NCBI GenBank assembly: GCA_947463285.1
Contig: CANHTV010000304.1
Location: 1-5,037, forward strand
DNA from: Verrucomicrobiaceae bacterium
GTDB lineage: Bacteria; Verrucomicrobiota; Verrucomicrobiia; Verrucomicrobiales; Verrucomicrobiaceae
Reading direction: 5' to 3'
DNA length: 5,037 nucleotides
The notes beneath the pieces are model-generated. The model was not told the DNA's origin and did not search any database. It saw only the letters and a list, made by a program, of their open reading frames with translations. Both the position numbers and the translations under genes were made by a program. The first letter of the stretch is position 1, and each line of letters opens with the position of its first letter. Of this stretch, positions 1 to 5,037 are shown piece by piece.

Positions 1-572
1 AACGGCGCGGCCTTTTCACAGCGGATGCCGCCGGTGCAAAAGGTGACGATGGGCTGCTTCTTCAGCTCGGGTGGCAGCGCACGCACGGCTGCCGGGAAAT
101 CACGAAACGTGTTCACCCCGATGACATGGGCGTTTTTAAAAGTGCCCAGCTTCACCTCATAATCATTGCGCGTATCCAGCAGCACCACGGGCCGGCCTTC
201 ATCCAGCCACTTCTTCAGCTCTCGCGCCTCCATGCGCGGCGAGGTGTATTGGGCTGGGTCGATGCCCTCGACACCAAAGGCGATGATCTCCTTTTTGATG
301 CGCACCAACATGCGATTGAAAGGCTGGTGAGCGCTCTCGCTGTACTTCGGTGCCAGCCCTTCCAGCCCAGGGACGCTGCGGATCTCTGCCACCAGTGCAT
401 CCACATCCTCACGCGGCCCAGCGATGAAGAGATTGATGCCTTCCGTGCTCAGCAAGATGGTCCCTTTCAGCCCTCTTTCTTTGCAAAGTGAGAGCAGTCT
501 CTCACGCAGCGATTTGAGATCGGTCAGTGGGGCAAATTTGTAGCAGGAAATGTTCGTGATCGTCGCGGTCAT
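1..572 (-). CDS. trhO: tRNA uridine(34) hydroxylase, TrhO/YceA rhodanese family (3' end cut by window edge)
   Basis: Family members hydroxylate uridine 34 in the tRNA anticodon to 5-hydroxyuridine, using oxygen, in the cytoplasm. The ORF reads leftward off the window edge, so only the first 190 residues are seen. An N-terminal acylphosphatase-like domain spans about residues 5-100 and carries the family signature STEGIN (42-47) and the KKEIIAFG strand (93-100). A rhodanese domain follows, with the LDTRNDYEVKLGTF segment (132-145), TFRDFP (155-160) and the active-site loop CTGGIRCEK (179-187). C179 is the expected catalytic persulfide cysteine. The end of the rhodanese domain and any cysteine-rich tail are missing. 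The start at 572 is the only ATG after an in-frame upstream TGA. A weak GAAAG lies 3 bases before it. It lacks the N-terminal extension of E. coli YceA. It lies 93 bp downstream of the nucleotidyltransferase gene on the same strand. Family identity is secure; activity is inferred. Confidence 0.93.
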   Translation of the reverse strand, partial: MTATITNISCYKFAPLTDLKSLRERLLSLCKERGLKGTILLSTEGINLFIAGPREDVDALVAEIRSVPGLEGLAPKYSESAHQPFNRMLVRIKKEIIAFGVEGIDPAQYTSPRMEARELKKWLDEGRPVVLLDTRNDYEVKLGTFKNAHVIGVNTFRDFPAAVRALPPELKKQPIVTFCTGGIRCEKAAP

Positions 573-582
573 GGTCTTTCGG

Positions 583-607
583 AAAAAGCGGGCGCATCAT
601 TAGCCCG
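583..607 (-). terminator. Weak terminator-like hairpin ahead of trhO
   Basis: Read on the minus strand, CGGGC pairs with GCCCG around a 9-base loop (plus-strand positions 603-607 and 589-593). One C and then five T follow (587-583). This has the form of an intrinsic terminator for the nucleotidyltransferase transcript, but a stem of only 5 bp is weak. It ends about 10 bases before the trhO start codon, so it could equally be a leader structure. A competing pairing overlaps it: minus-strand TTTCGG (605-610) with CCGAAA (577-582), which would cover the weak ribosome-binding site. Confidence 0.35.
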
Positions 608-665
608 AAAATGAATCCTGCGGCACAAAACTTTTTCCTGCCGATTTTGCGCTTCGCTGGCTGGA

Positions 666-1982
666 TCATGGCGCGGGGTGATGCCCCTGAGCCGCCAGCC
701 ATTCGAGAGCTTCTTCACGGGTGGAGATCAGGCCTTCGAGTTGGGCGTTTTGCACCTCGGTCAAAACAGCGCCGAGGTGTTTCCCCGGCTGCCAGCCTAG
801 GGCGATCAGATCACGGCCGTTGAGCAAAGGCTGGGGGATTAGCGGCTGCTGGGAAAACTCTTCCGCCTTGGCTTGCATGAATTCATAGTTGTCCAGCAGG
901 CCGTTGGAGCCCAGGCAATCCACCCGATGCAGCGCCAGTTCATCTGCCCAAGTCGGGCGAGCCATCATGCGCTTGAGTGTGCTTTTTTTCATCTTCTTCA
1001 CGTCCTTGAAGACCATGTGATGCTCCACCGCGACCTGAGTGGGCTCGATGACGTCATTGGGGAATTTCAGGCGGCGCAAAATGTCGCCCGTCATCTCTGC
1101 GCCCAGTTTATCATGGCCGTTGAAGCGGATGCGACCGGTTTCATCGACGGCAAAAGTGGCTGGTTTGGCGATGTCATGCAGCAGCACACTCAGCACCAGA
1201 GGCAGGCTGACCTGCTCTGGCAGCAGGCTCAGCATCAGACGTGTGTGGATGAAGACATCTCCCTCGGGGTGCCACTGCGGGGGCTGCTCGACGCCTTTTA
1301 AAACCAGGATCTCAGGCAGCACCTGCGCCATCAGACCGCTGTCCATCAGCAGATCAAAGCCGCGCAGGCGGTTCGGATGCAGGAAGATCTTGATCAGCTC
1401 ATCACGGATGCGTTCAGCACTCACAGACTGGATCGCCGGGGCGTGCTCACACACGGCCTGCCAGGTTTTTTCCTCAATCTCAAATCCCAGCGTGGTGGCA
1501 AAACGCACCGCACGCAGCAGGCGCAGCTTGTCTTCATCAAAGCGCTGATGCGCATCACCGATGGCCCTCAGCACCCGTTTTTCCAAGTCCACCGCACCGC
1601 CCACGTAGTCAATGACGCGATCCTCTATCGGGTCACGGAAAAGGCCGTTGACGGTGAAATCACGCCGCTGAGCGTCTTGCTCCGCCGTGGCAAAAGTCAC
1701 GCTCTCCGGGTGCCGCCCGTCCTTGTAGCTGCCGTCTGTGCGGAAGGTCGCTACCTCGATCTGCTCATGATCCTGGCGCACGACGACGACGCCAAAATGC
1801 GCCCCCACCGTCAAAGCGCCAGGAAACAAGGCCACGACCTCATCAGGCGTCGCGCTGGTGGCCACATCAAAATCCTTTGGCTCACGTCCCAGCAACAAAT
1901 CCCGCACACAGCCTCCCGCCAGCAGGGCCTCGTGACCGGACAGACGCAGCTTTTGAATGATCTTGATGGCGGAAGTTTTCAT
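666..1982 (-). CDS. Class II tRNA nucleotidyltransferase / poly(A) polymerase with HD domain
   Basis: The 438-residue protein adds nucleotides to RNA 3' ends: either CCA on tRNA or A tails. Head-domain motifs are all visible. GGCVRD (23-28) starts the nucleotidyltransferase fold. D37 and D39 (DFD) are the metal-binding carboxylates. RRDFTVNG (106-113) is motif B. EDKLR (150-154) matches the EDxxR template that reads the incoming base, continuing into LLRAVRF. ERIRDE (190-195) closes the catalytic part. The C-terminal half has an HD domain: H246 in the GDVFIHT segment, H269-D270 in LLHDIAKP, H290 in FNGHD, and H321-H322. Such HD domains often carry phosphatase or phosphodiesterase activity. 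The start is the first ATG after an in-frame TGA, and no Shine-Dalgarno is visible. The VGAHFGVV segment (59-66) resembles CCA-type enzymes of PVC bacteria more than gammaproteobacterial PcnB, but CCA-, CC-, A- or poly(A)-adding specificity cannot be decided here. The symbol is therefore left blank (cca or pcnB). Confidence 0.95.
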   Translation of the reverse strand: MKTSAIKIIQKLRLSGHEALLAGGCVRDLLLGREPKDFDVATSATPDEVVALFPGALTVGAHFGVVVVRQDHEQIEVATFRTDGSYKDGRHPESVTFATAEQDAQRRDFTVNGLFRDPIEDRVIDYVGGAVDLEKRVLRAIGDAHQRFDEDKLRLLRAVRFATTLGFEIEEKTWQAVCEHAPAIQSVSAERIRDELIKIFLHPNRLRGFDLLMDSGLMAQVLPEILVLKGVEQPPQWHPEGDVFIHTRLMLSLLPEQVSLPLVLSVLLHDIAKPATFAVDETGRIRFNGHDKLGAEMTGDILRRLKFPNDVIEPTQVAVEHHMVFKDVKKMKKSTLKRMMARPTWADELALHRVDCLGSNGLLDNYEFMQAKAEEFSQQPLIPQPLLNGRDLIALGWQPGKHLGAVLTEVQNAQLEGLISTREEALEWLAAQGHHPAP

Positions 1983-2128
1983 GAAGCTTAGAAGATGCGG
2001 CCCAAAGACTTTTCTGAAAGTGGTTTCCCGTCATCACTAAAATTCAGCGCGAAGGACAAGATGAGGCCTGACTTTCCCCTTGCCGCCCGCGCTGTGCTGC
2101 GAATCATCCCAGCCCTCCCCAAAACATC
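1983..2128. promoter_or_regulatory. Divergent intergenic region between the nucleotidyltransferase gene and mdh
   Basis: These 146 bp separate two genes transcribed in opposite directions, so promoters for both should lie here or inside the gene ends. The best rightward candidate I can find is TTGCCG (2080-2085) and AATCAT (2102-2107), 16 bp apart, each matching the sigma-70 consensus at 4 of 6 positions. This is weak. I see no convincing leftward promoter, no clear operator palindrome and no Shine-Dalgarno before either start codon. The function is inferred from gene orientation only. Confidence 0.4.
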
Positions 2129-3112
2129 ATGAGCAAAGCCCCCATCAGAGTCGCAGTCACCGGCGCCGCCGGTCAAATCGGATACGCCCTCCTTTTCCGC
2201 ATCGCTTCCGGTGCCATGTTCGGCGCAGACCAGCCAGTGATCCTTCAGCTCATCGAAGCTCCCTTTGAAAAACCGATGCAGGCCCTCGCTGGCGTCGCCA
2301 TGGAGCTGGATGACTGTGCTTTCCCGCTGCTCAAGGGCATCGTCCAGACCAGCGATCCAACCGTCGGTTTCAAAGACGCCAACTGGTGCCTGCTCGTCGG
2401 TGCCAAACCTCGCGGCCCTGGCATGGAGCGTGCGGATCTGCTCAAGGACAATGGCAAGATCTTCATCGAGCAGGGCAAGATCATCGACGCCGTGGCCGCA
2501 GATGACGCCCGCGTCGCCGTGGTCGGTAACCCCGCCAACACGAACTGCATGATCGCCGCCTCCCAGGCCAAGCGCCTGCCGCAGGAGCGCTTCACCGCCA
2601 TGGTCCGACTGGATCAAAACCGCGCCCAAACCCAGCTCGCACAAAAGGCTGGCGTCGATCTCACCGAGGTGAAGGACATCTTCATCTACGGCAATCACAG
2701 CCCGACGATGTTTCCTTCCTTTGCCCACGCCTCCATCGGTGGTAAAGCCGCCACGGAAGTCATCAACGACAGCGCCTGGCTGGAAGGTCCCTTCCTTGAA
2801 ACCGTCGGCAAACGTGGCGCGGCCATCATCGCCGCCCGTGGCTCATCCTCCGCGGCCTCCGCTGCGAATGCGCTCGTCGATCACGTCCGCTCACTTGTCA
2901 CTCCTGGCGCAATTCATTCCGTCGCGGTGAAGAGCAATGGTCTCTACGGCTTCGACGCCAATGTCTGGGCTGGCATGCCCGTGCGCACCACGACTCCTGG
3001 CAGCTACGAAGTCATCACTGGCTACGAGATGGACGACTTCGCTAAGTCGAAAATCGCCGCGACGAACAAGGAACTCGTCGATGAGCGCGCCTTCGTGGCC
3101 GACATGCTGTAA
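2129..3112 (+). CDS. mdh: Malate dehydrogenase, NAD-dependent, type 2 (cytosolic-like)
   Basis: It interconverts malate and oxaloacetate with NAD in the TCA cycle, in the cytoplasm. The 327-residue length matches the bacterial type 2 family, which resembles eukaryotic cytosolic malate dehydrogenase. The Rossmann fold opens with TGAAGQIGYAL (11-21). E43 ends the second strand, where an acidic residue favours NAD over NADP. The mobile substrate loop is GAKPRGPGMERADLL (91-105), with R95 and R101 for the dicarboxylate. VVGNPANTN (131-139) follows. The catalytic relay is D162 with R165 (LDQNRAQ) and H190 (YGNHSPTMFP). No key residue is missing. The start at 2129 is the only ATG after an in-frame TGA at 2069, and it puts the GxxGxxG loop at the usual distance. 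No Shine-Dalgarno is visible. Phe codons are mostly TTC (11 of 14), fitting high expression. A strong terminator follows 22 bases after the stop. Confidence 0.97.
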   Translation: MSKAPIRVAVTGAAGQIGYALLFRIASGAMFGADQPVILQLIEAPFEKPMQALAGVAMELDDCAFPLLKGIVQTSDPTVGFKDANWCLLVGAKPRGPGMERADLLKDNGKIFIEQGKIIDAVAADDARVAVVGNPANTNCMIAASQAKRLPQERFTAMVRLDQNRAQTQLAQKAGVDLTEVKDIFIYGNHSPTMFPSFAHASIGGKAATEVINDSAWLEGPFLETVGKRGAAIIAARGSSSAASAANALVDHVRSLVTPGAIHSVAVKSNGLYGFDANVWAGMPVRTTTPGSYEVITGYEMDDFAKSKIAATNKELVDERAFVADML

Positions 3113-3134
3113 TCAATCCGCTGATCTTCCTGAA

Positions 3135-3171
3135 CCGCCCATGAGTGCTGAGCATTCATGGGCGGCTTTTT
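3135..3171 (+). terminator. Strong intrinsic terminator after mdh
   Basis: CCGCCCATGA (3135-3144) pairs perfectly with TCATGGGCGG (3156-3165). The pairing continues inward with a G-U pair and TGC/GCA around a 3-base TGA loop, giving about 14 bp. C and TTTTT (3167-3171) follow, then a pyrimidine-rich run. This is a classic rho-independent terminator 22 bases downstream of the mdh stop codon. Its left arm contains an ATG (3141) in frame with psd, and the hairpin ends only 11 bases before the preferred psd start, which is unusually tight. Confidence 0.88.
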
Positions 3172-3182
3172 CTCTCTCCCTC

Positions 3183-4082
3183 ATGCCCGCTGCTCCGATC
3201 CAGTTCTTCAATCGTCTCACTCAACAGCTCGAAACCGAAGCCGTGTATGGCGAGGCACCGCTACGTTTTGTGTATGAAAACCCACTCGGAAAAGTGGCGC
3301 TGCACACGCTGGTAAAACGAGCCGCTTTTTCCAAATGGTATGGCTCACGCATGGATGCCCCGGCCAGTGCGGCGAGGATCGCGCCATTCATCGAGCAATT
3401 TGGTGTGGATGTCAGTGAGTTCGCTGATTCGGCAGAGAGCTTCAGGAGTTTTAATGAGTTCTTTTATCGCAAGCTCAAGCCCAGCGCGCGCCCAGTGGTC
3501 GAGGATGAAAAAGCCATCGCCCTGCCGGCTGATGGTCGTCATCTGGTGATCCCTGATGTCTCCCAGTGTCCTGATTTCTTGGTCAAAGGCAGCCGATTTA
3601 ACATCAGTGCGCTGTTGGCCGACAGCAGCCTCGCTTCACGGTTTGAAAAGGGCAGCGTGCTCATCTCTCGGCTGTGTCCCACGGACTATCACCGCTTTCA
3701 TTTCCCCTTCGGCGGCATCGCGGAATCTCCCCGCCTGATCAATGGGCCGCTCTACTCCGTGAGCCCCATCGCTCTGATGAAGCGCCCAACCATCTTCTGG
3801 GAAAACAAACGCTACCGCACCCGGCTGCGCACCCAGACTCTGGGGGAGATCGTTTTTCTCGAAGTCGGTGCCACCTGTGTTGGCAGCGTCGTCCACACCG
3901 CCACACCTGGCCAGATCGTCCAAAAAGGCGATGAAAAAGGCTACTTCCGCTTTGGTGGCTCCAGCGTCATCACCATCTTTGAAGCCGGGCGTGTGCGCTT
4001 CAGCGATGACCTGCTGGCCCAGAGTGCTGAAGGCCGCGAGGTCTATGCCCGCGTGGGCGACATCGCCGGGACGGTAATCTGA
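3183..4082 (+). CDS. psd: Phosphatidylserine decarboxylase proenzyme, type II
   Basis: This pyruvoyl enzyme decarboxylates phosphatidylserine to phosphatidylethanolamine at the inner membrane. With the start at 3183 it has 299 residues, close to the Clostridium-type (type II) family. The N-terminus (FFNRLTQQLETEAVYGE, 8-24) and the SFRSFNEFFYRKLKPSARP segment (86-104) are family hallmarks. The catalytic residues are D117 in PADGR, H170 and H173 in YHRFHFP, and the self-cleavage site GGSS (258-261). Cleavage before S260 would give a beta chain (1-259) and a pyruvoyl-bearing alpha chain (260-299). LEVGATCVGSVV (226-237) and KGDEKGYFRFGG (248-259) also match. GGSS replaces the commoner GGST/LGST; the cleaved serine is kept. 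An in-frame ATG at 3141 would add 14 residues but lies inside the mdh terminator stem; ATG 2937 would overlap mdh. I prefer 3183 because conserved sequence begins there. Neither 3183 nor 3141 has a Shine-Dalgarno. Confidence 0.95.
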   Translation: MPAAPIQFFNRLTQQLETEAVYGEAPLRFVYENPLGKVALHTLVKRAAFSKWYGSRMDAPASAARIAPFIEQFGVDVSEFADSAESFRSFNEFFYRKLKPSARPVVEDEKAIALPADGRHLVIPDVSQCPDFLVKGSRFNISALLADSSLASRFEKGSVLISRLCPTDYHRFHFPFGGIAESPRLINGPLYSVSPIALMKRPTIFWENKRYRTRLRTQTLGEIVFLEVGATCVGSVVHTATPGQIVQKGDEKGYFRFGGSSVITIFEAGRVRFSDDLLAQSAEGREVYARVGDIAGTVI

Positions 4083-4102
4083 GTTTGCCTCACCGTCATC
4101 AT

Positions 4103-4108
4103 GGGTGA
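4103..4108 (+). promoter_or_regulatory. Ribosome-binding site supporting the 4112 start
   Basis: GGGTGA contains GGTGA, which can pair with UCACC near the 16S rRNA 3' end. It ends 3 bases before ATG 4112. Because GGTGA is the 3' part of the full GGAGGTGA complement, this spacing is near optimal, whereas ATG 4118 would be too far away. It is the clearest Shine-Dalgarno-like site in the window. It also forms one arm of a palindrome that could hide it. Confidence 0.5.
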
Positions 4109-4126
4109 CTCATGCCCATGATCACC
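4104..4126 (+). repeat. Palindrome spanning the ribosome-binding site and start codons of the glycosidase gene
   Basis: GGTGA (4104-4108) is complementary to TCACC (4122-4126), and TCATG (4110-4114) to CATGA (4117-4121). Only a bulged C (4109) and a 2-base centre interrupt this; the innermost pairs would open to make a real loop. An alternative pairing is ATCATGGG (4098-4105) with CCCATGAT (4115-4122). Either fold would bury the ribosome-binding site or start codons in the mRNA. No T tract follows directly, so it is not an intrinsic terminator for psd. It could also be a DNA operator. Confidence 0.5.
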
Positions 4127-5037
4127 TTCCGAAGCGTTTTTTGTGCATGGCTCTGCCTGACTGCCGTGGGTTCAGCTCAGGAGCAGGCAGCGCTGTGGCA
4201 TTTCAAACCCCAAAGTCATGCGCTGGGGGATGTGCATCCCTTTTTTCATCAGGGAGAATGTTATCTTTACTACCTGAAACCTGGCAGCTTTGAAGCTGCA
4301 CTCGCACGCTCCAGCGACTGGCTGCGATGGCAGGAGACGCCTTTGTCTCACGAAAAAGTACTGCCGGGCGACTGGATGTCACCCTACTATGTGCTTGGCG
4401 TTTTTCAGGACGCTTCGGCTTCTGTATTTCGCAGCTTTTATGGCCATGCCCAGGGACGCATGGTCAGCTCTGTCAGCCAGAATCTCAGAAACTGGCGCTG
4501 TGCTCCCAAAGAGTTTCATCTCCCCGCTGCTGACTATTACCAGCGCCGTCGCGACCCTTATGTGTTCTGGATTCCAGAGATGAAAAAGTATGGCTGTGTG
4601 ATGACCACCTGGATGAAAAATCGGCCTAAAGAATCAGGTGGTGCCGTGAGTCTCGCCACTTCTGAAGACCTGCAACATTGGCAAGACCATGGCCCCATCT
4701 GGGATTCTGGCACCTCCGGCGAGCCTGAATGTCCTCAGATGTTTCCGCTGGATGGTCGTTGGTATCTGTTGGCGAGCCTCTATGACCGAGCTGTTGGGCA
4801 ACCTACATACTGGGTCAGCGATTCACCTCTTGGACCATGGGAACGCGACCCCAAAGGCGTGCTGGATGGCAAGGATCTGTGTGCTGCCCAAGTCGCGGAG
4901 GAGGACGGTAGGCTCTTCCTCTTTGGATGGATACCTTTGGAGCCCGCCCAGCCCGGGAAACAAACCTGGGGAGGTCATCTGGCACTGCCTCGTGAAGTGT
5001 ATGCCCTGCAAGATGGGCGGCTCGGCACTCGGCTGCC
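4112..5037 (+). CDS. Secreted GH32-like beta-propeller glycosidase (3' end cut by window edge)
   Basis: The ORF runs off the right edge after 308 codons. A signal peptide is clear: charged start (R7), hydrophobic core 8-20, probable cleavage after A22 (GSA|QE), so the mature enzyme acts outside the cytoplasm. The rest resembles the five-bladed propeller of glycoside hydrolase family 32 (fructosidases, levanases). D40 in GDVHPFF sits where the nucleophile of the NDPNG motif is found. RRRDPYVFW (145-153) gives the RDP aspartate D148. GEPECPQMF (203-211) gives the EC acid/base E206. FGW (271-273) and WGGHLALPREV (286-296) match the family's later strands. All three catalytic carboxylates seem present, but NDPNG is strongly altered, so the substrate may not be a fructan. 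Start 4112 fits the GGTGA spacing; ATG 4118 (M3) is an alternative. The gene lies 29 bp after psd and has more AT-ending codons than mdh (10 of 14 Phe are TTT). The C-terminal part is not seen. Confidence 0.85.
   Translation, partial: MPMITFRSVFCAWLCLTAVGSAQEQAALWHFKPQSHALGDVHPFFHQGECYLYYLKPGSFEAALARSSDWLRWQETPLSHEKVLPGDWMSPYYVLGVFQDASASVFRSFYGHAQGRMVSSVSQNLRNWRCAPKEFHLPAADYYQRRRDPYVFWIPEMKKYGCVMTTWMKNRPKESGGAVSLATSEDLQHWQDHGPIWDSGTSGEPECPQMFPLDGRWYLLASLYDRAVGQPTYWVSDSPLGPWERDPKGVLDGKDLCAAQVAEEDGRLFLFGWIPLEPAQPGKQTWGGHLALPREVYALQDGRLGTRL

Noticed and set aside
502..702. A 66-codon minus-strand frame between the nucleotidyltransferase gene and trhO
   Set aside because: It overlaps the ends of both genes in another frame and has no recognisable similarity.
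1377..1991. A 204-codon plus-strand frame across the nucleotidyltransferase gene
   Set aside because: It is a shadow of the minus-strand gene, whose motifs are complete; no family motif is visible in the plus frame.
1988..2728. A 246-codon open frame antisense to mdh
   Set aside because: It lies opposite strongly codon-biased mdh and its translation shows no recognisable domain; a GC-biased third position readily produces such antisense frames.
2937..3182. An upstream-extended psd beginning at ATG 2937
   Set aside because: The extension is out-of-frame mdh sequence and crosses the terminator; family similarity begins only at about 3183.
3141..3182. psd start at ATG 3141
   Set aside because: It is in frame but inside the terminator stem, lacks a ribosome-binding site, and adds 14 residues not typical of the family. 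It is kept only as an alternative.
4098..4142. Possible intrinsic terminator after psd
   Set aside because: The hairpin is followed by mixed sequence; the T run at 4137-4142 is 14 or more bases away and lies inside the signal-peptide coding region.
4823..5011. Minus-strand 62-codon frame near the right edge
   Set aside because: It is antisense to the glycosidase gene, which has a continuous, motif-bearing frame to the window end.

Overview
The window looks like ordinary chromosomal DNA from a moderately GC-rich Gram-negative bacterium. The protein styles (a Planctomycetes/Verrucomicrobia-type nucleotidyltransferase with an HD domain, a eukaryote-like type 2 malate dehydrogenase, a type II phosphatidylserine decarboxylase and a secreted GH32-like glycosidase) suggest the PVC group, most likely Verrucomicrobiota. 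That assignment is inference from sequence style, not from a search.

Layout: positions 1-1982 are read leftward. They hold the 5' part of a tRNA U34 hydroxylase gene of the TrhO/YceA family (cut by the left edge) and, upstream of it, a complete class II tRNA nucleotidyltransferase / poly(A) polymerase gene. A 146-bp divergent intergenic region (1983-2128) follows. From 2129 on everything reads rightward: malate dehydrogenase (mdh), a strong intrinsic terminator, phosphatidylserine decarboxylase (psd), and the first 308 codons of a secreted GH32-like beta-propeller glycosidase that runs off the right edge.

The leftward pair both act on tRNA: one on the 3' CCA end (or RNA tails), the other on the anticodon wobble uridine. 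The rightward genes are metabolically mixed: TCA cycle, phosphatidylethanolamine synthesis in the membrane, and extracytoplasmic sugar hydrolysis. The mdh terminator suggests mdh is its own unit. The 29-bp gap between psd and the glycosidase gene would allow co-transcription.

I found no tRNA or rRNA gene, CRISPR array, insertion sequence or prophage signature, and no convincing undescribed multi-gene system. The most interesting signals are RNA-level structures around gene starts: the mdh terminator hairpin contains an alternative psd start codon, the glycosidase Shine-Dalgarno and start codons lie in a palindrome, and the trhO leader has two competing stems. Three of the five genes also lack a recognisable Shine-Dalgarno sequence.
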